Assembly: GCF_900215375.1 (NCBI RefSeq)
Contig: NZ_OBEF01000009.1
Coordinates: 62,001 to 126,000 of the forward strand
DNA from: Enterobacter sp. CC120223-11
GTDB lineage: Bacteria > Pseudomonadota > Gammaproteobacteria > Enterobacterales > Enterobacteriaceae
Reading direction: 5' to 3'
Length of the DNA stretch: 64,000 bases
Shown in pieces: positions 8,301 through 16,155 of this stretch (position 1 is the stretch's first letter; each line of letters begins with the position of its first letter). The position numbers and the translations under genes were made by a program. The notes beneath the pieces are model-generated. The model was not told where the DNA came from and did no database searches. It worked only from the letters and a program-made list of their open reading frames with translations.

Positions 8301-11300
8301 GATGGCATCGTTACGGTTCAGCGCCCCCTCGTGCAGCGTATTCGCACCGAGTTCGACGTTACCCGCGCCGGACAGTGAACCGATATCAGTGTCACTGTCG
8401 GCGCCCGCGATACTCACCACGCCACCCTGCTGGTTGCTGACCGTCGCACTGCGGCCCTGCGCGTTATTGCTGAAGTTCACCCGACCGCTATTGCGGATCT
8501 GCGCCTGGCCTGCGTCGGCGCTGTCGTTCATCGCAAGCGTTGCGCCTGCGCCGACGTTGATCTGCGCGTTGTCACCCTGCGCGCTGTCGTTGAACTGCAC
8601 CTCACCTTTGTTAGTAATGTCGATAACAGAATCTGCGGCTTCGCTGGTCTCATTCAGCGTCAGCAGGCTGTCGTCAACGGTGAAGTGGTGCGTCAGCGTC
8701 GAACTGGCGTTATTCACGTTCAGCGTTGCGCCGTGGCTTAGATCGACCTTACTGCTGCCCAGGCCAAGCGCGGCGCTGGTTTCTGCATCCACAACCACGT
8801 CTGAACGATGATCGGTGCCGATAATCGCCGTGCCGCCCTGATAGCTGTTACCCCCGAGCAGCGTCAGCAGGCTGTCGGCGTCTGCCGTGCTGCTGCGCAC
8901 GGTGAGCTTGCCGTTACCGCTAATCACGCCGTCGTCTTTCAGCGCGTGGCTGTTCAGATCGAGCTGCCCGCCTGCATCTCCTAAAATAATGCCGCGTGAG
9001 GTTTCCCAGTCCGCGCCGTTTTGCAGGGTCGAATTGTTGTTGATAGCGACGGTCGTACCCGCCGCGCCCAGGTTCTGATTGCCCTGAACCTGCAAGGTAC
9101 CGCCTTCAATGCGGGTGCCGCCCAGGTAGTCGTTGTTGCCCTTGAGGATCAGCACACCGGTGTTGCCTTTCACCAGTTCGATCGAATCGCTGGCGTTGGC
9201 CTGCACGATATTCGACTCAATGGTCGCTTTCCAGTTTGCCGAGCCTGCGGTGCCGTCGCCCACACTCAGCCACAAATCGCCTTTTTTCAGTGAGGAATCT
9301 GACGGCACCGAGCTGTCGCTGGCCGCCGCAGAAAGCGTATCCACCGCATGCAGCGCATCGCCTTTGACCACGTAGCCGTCACTGGCGAACTGCGCCCCGG
9401 CGAAATGCACGTCTCCGGTTTTATCATCAACGGTCACCGTGCCCGGGGTACTCTGGAAAATAGCGTAGGCGTACTGAGCCCACGGCGCATTGCCTTTCCC
9501 GGAGGCGTTAGTCCAGTTGTTATCCCCGGCGTCGCCGCGCGACATCCAGACGCCGTCGCCGCCGTCGACGCGGTTATCCCCTTCAATGCCAGAGGCGCCG
9601 TGGTTGCGGGTCGCGATGTTTTCCGCACCGTCCCAGAACTGCAAATACAGGCCGCCGTCATTGACCAGGTTCACCTCATGGTCGATGTTGGTCTGTACGT
9701 AATAATCGTCTTCCGTGCCCGCCGGAAGCGAGCCGAGCTGCAGCTGCCCGTCGTTGTGCAGGCTGCCGCCGTAGTTGTAAACGCGATAGACGCCCGGCCC
9801 GAAGCTGCCGCCGGAGGATGTGCTGACGTTGAGCGTGCCGCCGAGGGTCAGGTCGCCCGCCACGTCGACCAGGTCATTGAGGTTGCCGCCCGGCCTGTAG
9901 GCTTCGCCGAATTCGAAATCGGAAAGCGTGTTTTTGCCAAGCGTCAGCGATTTACTGTTGACGATAAACAGCGTGCCGGTGCCGCCGTCGCCCGGTTGCA
10001 GGGTGGCGTTATCGCCCATCACGACGTTGCCGCCGAGTGTGCCGTGACCACCGAGCAAGGTGTTGTCCGCCACGGTGACATCGCCGCCCGCCGCGCTCTG
10101 GTTGCCGTTGATAATCAGCGAGCCCTGATTCACCCTGGTTTCGCCCGCGTAGCTGTTGTCACCGTTGAGGCGCGTCAGGCCGCTGCCGTCCTGGTGGAAG
10201 CTGCCGCTGCCGCTGATGATGCCGCCGAGGGTCAGCACTTTGCTGAGATTGATGGTGAACAGGCCGTTGTCGAGAATGCGCGTTGCTTCTGAGAGCGCCC
10301 CGGCGATGCCGCCGTTGCCCACCTGCACCGCTGCGCCGGTATCAATGGTCGTTTGCCCGGTGTAGGTGTTGTCGCCAAGCAGAACCGTGGTGCCGGAGCC
10401 TGCGCGTTCCATCTGGCCGTCGCCGCTAATGACGCCGCTGTAAACGGTATCGCTGTCGCCGTCGAGCACCAGTTTGCTGTTAGCGCCTGCCGTTTTAACA
10501 TCCAGGTTGTTGATGCTGTGCGAGCCTGCCGTCGCGGCATTGTCGCCAGAGCGCAGCGTCGCGCCGTTGCTGATGTTCAGGTCGCTCACGCCCAGCAGAT
10601 TATCTACCACGCGCATATCGGCTTTCGTGCCAGTCACGGTCAGCGCGTTCCAGCCGCTGCCGATGTTGGTGCCTTTGCTGAGATCGTCGCTGCCGAAGCT
10701 GCCGATTTTCGCCGCGTCGCCGTGGGTGTCGGTGAAGGTCAGCGCGTTGCCGCTGTTCGAGGCGGTCTGCACATGCGTCACCTTGCTCAGATCGACGTCG
10801 GCGATGCTGGCTTTGTCGTTGCCCTCAGCGCCGCTAAAATCAACGCTGCCCGCAAGCGTGCCCGCATTCCAGGCAAAGGTATCGCTGCCGTTGCCCAGAT
10901 CGATTCGGCTGGCGACATTACCGCCGTTGATCCGCAGCGTATCATTTCCGTTACCCGCCATGACGTTACCGGTAACATTTCCAGATTCAAAAATTATGCT
11001 GTCGCTGCCTGCGCCGCTTAAAAGTGCGGTGCCACCGTTCGCCGCGATCAGATCGCCGCGGTTGGTGATGGTGTTGTTGGTGTCACTGCTGACGTTCAGC
11101 ACCACGGAGTTCTGACTGGCGGTTTTCAGCGCTCCGCTGTTGGTGACGGTTTTGCTGCTGCCGGTGTCATCATCGGTGCCCGAGAGATCGATCAGCGATG
11201 CCGTGCTGCTGGTGCTGGTGGATTCCACATCGCCGGTGTTGGTGAAGGTTGTGGCAGATTTCGCATTGATCGCCGCAGCCGCGTCGCTGGCGGTGGTGAT

Positions 11301-14300
11301 TTTTCCGCTGTTGCTCACCGACTTCGCATTCTCCGCCAGCAGCGCACTGCCGCCGGTTTTGTCGAGAATATTTACGGTGGTCGATGTGCTCACGTTGCCG
11401 GTGGTTCTGGCGCGAATACCGCTGCCGGTTGCATCCCCCGCCGCATTGCCGACGTTGATGGTGTAGCTGCCGTCGATGGTCAGATCCTTGCCCTGAATCA
11501 GGTCGCTGGAATCTTTATTCTCAAACGCAAAGCCCGCGCCGCTGCCCGCCAAATCGTTACCGGTAACATTTAAGACGTTATTAGAGCCGCCTGCGGTGAG
11601 AGAAACAGACGTCCTGATCGCCGGGCCGTCACCTGCGTTGATCGTGACGTTATTCAGCTGAATATCGGAGTTGTTAGCGTCGTTCTGGATACCGGCCCCG
11701 GTGCCCGCCACGTCAATTTCCGTGTTGGACGCGGTGAGCTGTTTTGCGCCGTCGGCCAGCAGGATGGCGTCGGCGCCGTCTGCCGCAGAGATGTGGTTGC
11801 CGGTCCCGGCGATATTCAGCGTCGCGCCGTTTTGCAGTTTAACCGCCGCTTCCCCGCCGTTCGCCGTTACGGTGCCGAGCTGTTTGACCTTCGCGTTCGC
11901 GCCGTTCACCAGCACGCCGATGTTACCGGACTGACGACCGTTGCCGCTGACGGTCAGCGCCGATGAGGACTGATTGTCGAGGGTGCCGTCGGTGTCGAGA
12001 TTTACGCCGATATTGTTCTGACCGCGAATATCGAGGCCCGAGCTGCCGCTGAGGGTCAGCACGCCCTGGTTGCTGACATGATAGCCCGTGACGTTGCTCT
12101 GGCTGTCGAGGGTGGCGATGTTCGCATTCGAGGTGACGGAGGTGGCGAAGGTTTTGCTGTTGTCAGCGCCGTCCAGGCCGTGGCCTTTTCCGTCGACCAC
12201 CACAGCCGTGGTGTTGTCGTGCTCAAGGCTGATTGCGCCGTCGGCAATGGTGCCGCTGGCCCCGCCGCTCACTTCGACGCCCACGCCGCCCTCATTGGCA
12301 ACGTGGATTTTCGCTTTCCCGGTGCTGACGGTAGTGCCGCTGCCGTTCGCCAGTACCCCAACGGAGTTATCCCCTGTGAGGGTTAAATCGTACCCAACGC
12401 TGTCGCCATCAAAGCTTGCGCCGTGATCGAGCAGGAACAGCGTGGTATTGGTCTGCTGGTTGTCGTCGAGGGTCAAATTAGAGAGATTGACTTGTGCCTT
12501 ATCGCCGTAGGCGTAGTAGCCAATCTGATCGCTGTTGTTGAATGTCACCGTAGTGTTCTGGCCGAGTTCTGCCTGCGCGTTGTTCCGCACGTGAACACCG
12601 ATCGCCCCCTGCGCATTCAGCGTAATGGCCGAATCGACATTCGCGGTGGCCTGATGCTGTTCGTCTTTGCTGGCCACATAGACCGCATAGTTGCGGTATT
12701 TCAGGTCATCGCTGCCGTCGCTGTTTTTGATGACAGTAATCGTGCCTGTCGCCGTGGAATCCGCGTGAGCATCGCTGTTTTCAGCGTAAACCCGCAGACC
12801 GTTATTGCCCGCACCGCCCACGTTAATTTGACCGTTGTTGGTGACGCCTGCTGAGTCATGCGCGTACAAGCCAAAGTTGCCCGCCATGTTACTGGAGCCC
12901 GGCAGGGTCGTGCCCATCACGTCAATCTGCCCATTGTTGATGACCTGGCCTTGCCCGCCGTCAGAGAGCATCCCGATGGCGTTGCGAACGTATTTCCCCA
13001 GCAGGATCTTGCCTTCGTTAATGACATCGCCCGTGCTCTGACTGCGCACGGCGGCGCTTTGCGTCGAACCGCCCGCCATTACCGCTTCATCACTTTGAGC
13101 GCTGCTGCCGTCCAGCTGTACGCCAATCTTAATGGTGCCGCTGCTGGCATTCGTGAAGGTGGAATTGCCAAGCACGTTCACGCCGTAAGCTGCGGCGCTG
13201 CCGAGCGTATTGCGCGGGTTGTTCACCACGTTAATGGCGCTACTGTTGGTTGCTGCGGTATTGCCTTCGGCGTGGATCCCTTCCGCCACCGCATTGCCGT
13301 TATCGGCCAGGGCGACGTTCAGGATGCCTTTGTTAGTAACGCGGCTGGTGTTGCTGCCGGTGGTGGTGGCGAAGATGCCGATGGAGCCCTGGTTGATGAT
13401 ATCGACATTGCTGACCACGATATGATTGACGCGGGAGCCATCTTTTTCGATAAACAGCCCGGCGTTCAGCGTGCCGTTGTTGGTTGCCGTCGCGTCGCTG
13501 GCGTACATCCCGTCGGCGCGTGCCCCGGTTTCATTCCAGGTATTCAGCGCCCCGTTATTGACGATTTCCGCGCCCGCTTCCGCATGCATTACGCCCTGGT
13601 GACTGCCGGACACCGCCAGACTGCCCTCTTTGGTTATTTCGCCCAATGCGTCTTTGCCGGTGGCAAAGATCACGCTGACGTTACCCGCGCCCTGCGTGGC
13701 ATTGCCGCTGTGGCTTTGATCGTCAGACCAGAGGTTGTAGGTCCAGTCAACGTTCTGCGACTGCCTGGCATCAAGCAGCTCCTGGATGATCGCCTGATAG
13801 GCGCTCTGCGCGCCGGTGGCATCTTTTACCTGCACGCCGTTGATGGTTTCTTCCCCAACCAGCCAGAGCTGGAGCTGCGTCGGCTGCCCTTTCTCAGACT
13901 GGGTCAAGAAGTCGTTCACCTGCGCGATATCACTGAGCGAATTGACGGTGAAGGTCCTGGCAGGCCCCGCGACCACATTGCCCTCGGCATCCATCGAGAA
14001 CGTCGGGACCTCAATGGTTTTATTCCAGCTGTGTAAAGCGCCGCTGCCGGAGTTGGTATCCGATGGCAGCGTAATCGCCCCGCCAAACTGAATGTAGTTG
14101 TCAGACTGCCAGTGGGTCTGGCTGCTGTTGCCCTGTGCGCCTTCCGCGCGGGTCAGTTCGGTATTTTTGGTATAGAGACGCAGCGTATTTTGCGCATCGG
14201 CAATGGCGGTTGCGCCGTTGGTATCCGCGCCAATATCCACGGTGACGTCACCGCCGTCATCGGTAATGTGGCTGATGCCAAAATGGTTGTACTGGTAGAT

Positions 14301-14939
14301 GCTGTCGAAGTCATACACGGCCACGGTAATATCGCCGAGGGTGCGGGTTCCGGCATTCTGGAAATCGTCGGAGTTGTAAATCGTGATTTGTTCAACGCTG
14401 CCATCGGTGCCTGGAATGATCAGATCCATCCCCGTTCCAGGGGCCGGGTTGTTAAAACCTGAAGAGACAACATACTGGTCAATATTATCGATCGTGATCG
14501 CATTGCCCTGGCTGTCGGTGATGGATTTCATCGACCCGGAAGCGAGCAGCTCTTTTAAGGTTTTATTTTCAGAAGTGCCGTTTGTGCCCATGGTGATATC
14601 TGGCACCGGGCCGTTAATCGTCAAATTCGTGCCGCCGACCCAGGTCGTGTGCTGCACATCCGGCTGCGCGGCGATGGCATCGCTGAGCGTGGCAAAATAG
14701 CCAAAATCGTCATACACCCCGTCTTTGTCCGGCGCCGGCAGATAGACGCCTGCCTGAGACCAGTTCACCGTTTCATCCGCCGCCAAGGCGGGAGAGAGCA
14801 GCACGCTGCTCAGGGCTGCAGCGGCAGCAGCTCGCAAGGCGCGGCGGACGCGACCTTTCTTGCGGCTGCGGGTCGTTTCTGAGGCGACAACCCATAACCC
14901 TAATGCTGAACTCCAGACAACACGATAGATTTTGTTCAT
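5337..14939 (-). CDS. Giant type V autotransporter, about 3200 residues
   Basis: The protein should cross the inner membrane by Sec and expose a long beta-helical passenger on the cell surface. The ATG at 14939 opens an extended signal peptide (M-N-K-I-Y-R-V-V-W start, then a Lys/Arg-rich stretch and an Ala/Leu core) with cleavage expected after about residue 53 (A-L-A). An ATG 24 bases upstream lacks a ribosome site, whereas GAAGG lies 9 bases before 14939. The passenger holds many autotransporter-associated beta-strand repeats (G-D-N-T-Y-T-G type), a Gly/Asp/Asn-rich RTX-like patch (about 10860-11040), and a duplicated module carrying F-W-D-G and G-G-D-G-V-W. The last 280 residues are the beta-barrel, ending in phenylalanine. 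I saw no cysteine anywhere. Adhesion or biofilm roles are inferred from the family. Confidence 0.92.
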   Translation of the reverse strand: MNKIYRVVWSSALGLWVVASETTRSRKKGRVRRALRAAAAAALSSVLLSPALAADETVNWSQAGVYLPAPDKDGVYDDFGYFATLSDAIAAQPDVQHTTWVGGTNLTINGPVPDITMGTNGTSENKTLKELLASGSMKSITDSQGNAITIDNIDQYVVSSGFNNPAPGTGMDLIIPGTDGSVEQITIYNSDDFQNAGTRTLGDITVAVYDFDSIYQYNHFGISHITDDGGDVTVDIGADTNGATAIADAQNTLRLYTKNTELTRAEGAQGNSSQTHWQSDNYIQFGGAITLPSDTNSGSGALHSWNKTIEVPTFSMDAEGNVVAGPARTFTVNSLSDIAQVNDFLTQSEKGQPTQLQLWLVGEETINGVQVKDATGAQSAYQAIIQELLDARQSQNVDWTYNLWSDDQSHSGNATQGAGNVSVIFATGKDALGEITKEGSLAVSGSHQGVMHAEAGAEIVNNGALNTWNETGARADGMYASDATATNNGTLNAGLFIEKDGSRVNHIVVSNVDIINQGSIGIFATTTGSNTSRVTNKGILNVALADNGNAVAEGIHAEGNTAATNSSAINVVNNPRNTLGSAAAYGVNVLGNSTFTNASSGTIKIGVQLDGSSAQSDEAVMAGGSTQSAAVRSQSTGDVINEGKILLGKYVRNAIGMLSDGGQGQVINNGQIDVMGTTLPGSSNMAGNFGLYAHDSAGVTNNGQINVGGAGNNGLRVYAENSDAHADSTATGTITVIKNSDGSDDLKYRNYAVYVASKDEQHQATANVDSAITLNAQGAIGVHVRNNAQAELGQNTTVTFNNSDQIGYYAYGDKAQVNLSNLTLDDNQQTNTTLFLLDHGASFDGDSVGYDLTLTGDNSVGVLANGSGTTVSTGKAKIHVANEGGVGVEVSGGASGTIADGAISLEHDNTTAVVVDGKGHGLDGADNSKTFATSVTSNANIATLDSQSNVTGYHVSNQGVLTLSGSSGLDIRGQNNIGVNLDTDGTLDNQSSSALTVSGNGRQSGNIGVLVNGANAKVKQLGTVTANGGEAAVKLQNGATLNIAGTGNHISAADGADAILLADGAKQLTASNTEIDVAGTGAGIQNDANNSDIQLNNVTINAGDGPAIRTSVSLTAGGSNNVLNVTGNDLAGSGAGFAFENKDSSDLIQGKDLTIDGSYTINVGNAAGDATGSGIRARTTGNVSTSTTVNILDKTGGSALLAENAKSVSNSGKITTASDAAAAINAKSATTFTNTGDVESTSTSSTASLIDLSGTDDDTGSSKTVTNSGALKTASQNSVVLNVSSDTNNTITNRGDLIAANGGTALLSGAGSDSIIFESGNVTGNVMAGNGNDTLRINGGNVASRIDLGNGSDTFAWNAGTLAGSVDFSGAEGNDKASIADVDLSKVTHVQTASNSGNALTFTDTHGDAAKIGSFGSDDLSKGTNIGSGWNALTVTGTKADMRVVDNLLGVSDLNISNGATLRSGDNAATAGSHSINNLDVKTAGANSKLVLDGDSDTVYSGVISGDGQMERAGSGTTVLLGDNTYTGQTTIDTGAAVQVGNGGIAGALSEATRILDNGLFTINLSKVLTLGGIISGSGSFHQDGSGLTRLNGDNSYAGETRVNQGSLIINGNQSAAGGDVTVADNTLLGGHGTLGGNVVMGDNATLQPGDGGTGTLFIVNSKSLTLGKNTLSDFEFGEAYRPGGNLNDLVDVAGDLTLGGTLNVSTSSGGSFGPGVYRVYNYGGSLHNDGQLQLGSLPAGTEDDYYVQTNIDHEVNLVNDGGLYLQFWDGAENIATRNHGASGIEGDNRVDGGDGVWMSRGDAGDNNWTNASGKGNAPWAQYAYAIFQSTPGTVTVDDKTGDVHFAGAQFASDGYVVKGDALHAVDTLSAAASDSSVPSDSSLKKGDLWLSVGDGTAGSANWKATIESNIVQANASDSIELVKGNTGVLILKGNNDYLGGTRIEGGTLQVQGNQNLGAAGTTVAINNNSTLQNGADWETSRGIILGDAGGQLDLNSHALKDDGVISGNGKLTVRSSTADADSLLTLLGGNSYQGGTAIIGTDHRSDVVVDAETSAALGLGSSKVDLSHGATLNVNNASSTLTHHFTVDDSLLTLNETSEAADSVIDITNKGEVQFNDSAQGDNAQINVGAGATLAMNDSADAGQAQIRNSGRVNFSNNAQGRSATVSNQQGGVVSIAGADSDTDIGSLSGAGNVELGANTLHEGALNRNDAISGIISGANGSLVKEGDGTLTLTGANTYTGTTHVEQGVLLVNGDQHAATGDVTVDAGTTLGGDGIIGGAVSVADNGHIAAGRDLNSVGKLTTGSLTFSQNSQLDYQLGEAYIVGGKLNDLIDVNGDLNLDGKLNITETSGGSFGVGVYRLINYTGSLNNNVLDIANAPEAADSLYVQTSVNHQVNLVNRAGLQLRFWDGAGGKDGVKKNNNVIDGGDGVWQSGAGNDNWTTDGTNPSGALNAQFDDDAFAVFEGDKGTVTVDKSLGDVWISGAQFATDGYVVQGDAINTHTADTILRVGDGTVDGVDMTTTINSIIQGSGGIDKTDVGTLVLNGNNTYSGGTTVSGGVLNVSADNNLGVHDTTLTLNGGALQYGKGFDTDRQVTLGEHGGGIDTNGNQATLSTALTGSGRLTKLGKGTLTLTADSKATGGTTINGGVLQLGNGGTTGAIIGNVEDNTALVVNRSNTLTLSGNISGKGDVQQIGSGSTVLTGDNSYSGITRVVNGILQAGGTQTLSENSVHTVYQGAKLDTQGYNQQIAGLNNAGTVNLTSGHIGSRLTVKGNYVGDNGTINLAAQQKGSEGTADKLVIDGGKASGQTTLNIDITRLGAPTHGNGIEVVEALNGATTTAQSTRDAFTLGADHLEAGAFEYHLFAGDLKAQGENWYLRTDYRSEVPLFNGIAQAVRTGDLAVLSNLHKRMGDENSFAKGNDDDKRVWARYLGEAGKTRLNDAASTSLDTHMNGVQVGSDIWTNKQWKTGLYASLLDNRSSIYGEAGGSHGYVGDIKDHALYLGGYATWTADNGFWVDNVLQYGRHDLRLKTEGKSYKPNGNSFAASVEIGKPYQLGDSRWQLEPQAQFIWQHSSFDDIDVKGDTKTKASINAGDSVTGRIGTRLVGHYQTRQGEVTPYVRVNLWQGMGGSDNTRFSNSTATTKLTAGQRYSSTEAAAGATWSVKPDLQFYGEVGREWSNKGGQSEVSKDVTGSIGFKGSF
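7440..8195 (-). repeat. Second copy of an internal passenger module of the autotransporter
   Basis: This coding segment (from N-G-D-Q-H-A-A-T-G-D-V-T-V to T-D-G-Y-V-V-Q-G-D-A) parallels the segment at 9350-10125 motif by motif. The shared motifs are G-G-S-F-G-x-G-V-Y-R, Y-V-Q-T, N-L-V-N, F-W-D-G, G-G-D-G-V-W and D-G-Y-V-V. The copies lie about 1.9 kb apart and have diverged. Confidence 0.75.
9350..10125 (-). repeat. First copy of an internal passenger module of the autotransporter
   Basis: This partner of the 7440-8195 segment encodes N-G-N-Q-S-A-A-G-G-D-V-T-V through S-D-G-Y-V-V-K-G-D-A with the same motif order. It is consistent with an ancient tandem duplication within the passenger. Confidence 0.75.
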
Positions 14940-15112
14940 AGCGGCGGACCTTCTGCCTGCCATTTAACAGGACGAAGCGAGATTAAACGGGCAGTGAAAA
15001 ATGAAATATCGCCCCGGCAAAAATCCGCAGGATCCTTCAGGGCGATGTAAGTAGTTGTAAGGGCGTTGTAAGATTTTGTTTCTGACACATACTATTTTTG
15101 ATTCTTTAAAAT

Positions 15113-15134
15113 CTTTTTGACCATTATCAAAAAG
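15113..15134. promoter_or_regulatory. Inverted repeat upstream of the autotransporter gene, possible operator
   Basis: CTTTTTGA and TCAAAAAG form a perfect 8-bp inverted repeat around CCATTA. It lies about 175 bases upstream of the autotransporter start in an AT-rich block. The arrangement would suit a dimeric regulator. No regulator is identified. Confidence 0.4.
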
Positions 15135-15333
15135 CGAGAATCGTCCTAAAACAACCAGGAAAATTCCTATAGGGGATGTGAACGATTTAACCAGGGCGGA
15201 ACATTTCTTTCCCATTGCGCGACGAAGGGAAACACCGGGGGAAAACTATTTTCCGGGTAATGGTCAGATAGAGGAAACTATGAGGCGGGGAATAATGAAG
15301 ATGAAAAAGCTTTCTTGATGCATAGAAGAAGAC

Positions 15334-15369
15334 AAAAACGCCGCGATACCACCGCATCGAGGCGTTTTT
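15334..15369 (-). terminator. Intrinsic terminator of ypfH
   Basis: AAAAACGCC pairs with GGCGTTTTT around an 18-base loop that can itself pair partly. On the minus strand it ends in a T run, 12 bases after the ypfH stop. The symmetric A/T flanks make it usable in both directions. Confidence 0.8.
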
Positions 15370-15381
15370 AAACTTAAGCGA

Positions 15382-16077
15382 TTACAAAAACTCAATAATA
15401 TCGTCGTCCTGAGGCTTGCTGCCGCTCAGCGCTTCGTCGAAGTAGTGCTTCGGCACGGTGAAACGCAGATGATCGAGCGCGAACTGCATGCTGCGGTCGT
15501 CGATGGCGTGACCTAGCTCATCCACGATGTCCAGCGTGACGTCGCCGCCTGCCTGGATCAGTGCTTCCTGGGCCGATACCGCGTACGCCAGATCAATGAC
15601 TCTGTCTTCGCCGCCGTGAATCAAATGCACGGTGGTGGCGGTGGTGGCTTCGGTTGGCAGCGTTGCGAAGCGTCCGCTGAAAGCGATGATGCGTGACGCC
15701 AGGCCCGGTGCTGCTTTGGTGCTTTCCAGCGCCATGATCGAGCCCTGTGAGAAGCCAATCAGCGCGGTGGCCAGTGGGCTGACGCCGCTCTCTTTCTGCC
15801 AGTGCCGTACCGTCTCGATGAACGTTGGCATGATGGCGTCGACCCGGCCCTGACGGTTTTCTTCCGTCACGCCCTGCACCGAAAACCACTGTCGGCCCGT
15901 CGGGCCGCAGGGTTCCACGCCGCCGACGCTGACGATCAGCGCTTCAGGGAACAGCGGCGCAAACCAGCTGCCAATCTGCCCCATCGCCACCGGGTTATCG
16001 CCCACGCCATGAAACAGCAGCAGCAGTTGCTTCGCCGGGGCGGAAGGGCTCTGGACAACAAAATGGTCGTGTTTCAT
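15382..16077 (-). CDS. ypfH: YpfH esterase (alpha/beta hydrolase)
   Basis: This 231-residue cytosolic alpha/beta hydrolase matches E. coli YpfH in length and motifs. The oxyanion segment is L-L-F-H-G-V-G-D-N. The nucleophile elbow is G-F-S-Q-G-S near residue 111. The acid Asp lies in G-G-E-D-R-V-I and the catalytic His in E-L-G-H-A-I-D. It belongs to the phospholipase/carboxylesterase family, and E. coli YpfH has been described as hydrolysing short-chain and aryl esters. The physiological substrate is unclear. The ATG follows AAGGAG at good spacing. It lies downstream of tmcA and ypfJ on the same strand, as in E. coli, with its own terminator. Confidence 0.93.
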   Translation of the reverse strand: MKHDHFVVQSPSAPAKQLLLLFHGVGDNPVAMGQIGSWFAPLFPEALIVSVGGVEPCGPTGRQWFSVQGVTEENRQGRVDAIMPTFIETVRHWQKESGVSPLATALIGFSQGSIMALESTKAAPGLASRIIAFSGRFATLPTEATTATTVHLIHGGEDRVIDLAYAVSAQEALIQAGGDVTLDIVDELGHAIDDRSMQFALDHLRFTVPKHYFDEALSGSKPQDDDIIEFL

Positions 16078-16155
16078 GGCTTTCTCCTTAGTCTGTTGCA
16101 GGGGAGTCTACGCCGTTGGGCGGCAATGACCATGACATTTAACTGAATGACTTAG

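Larger units (their letters stand above)
14940..15381. other. Intergenic region upstream of the autotransporter gene
   Basis: This 442-base gap contains the autotransporter ribosome site and leader, an AT-rich block at about 15050-15180 that is the likely promoter area, the palindrome at 15113-15134, and the ypfH terminator at 15334-15369. Nothing coding is seen. The stretch 15180-15330 shows no feature I can support. Confidence 0.6.

Noticed and set aside
5337-14939. Repeats in the autotransporter gene considered as a CRISPR array or tandem satellite
   Set aside because: The repeats are diverged coding units of variable length within one open frame, with no constant repeat and unique spacers.
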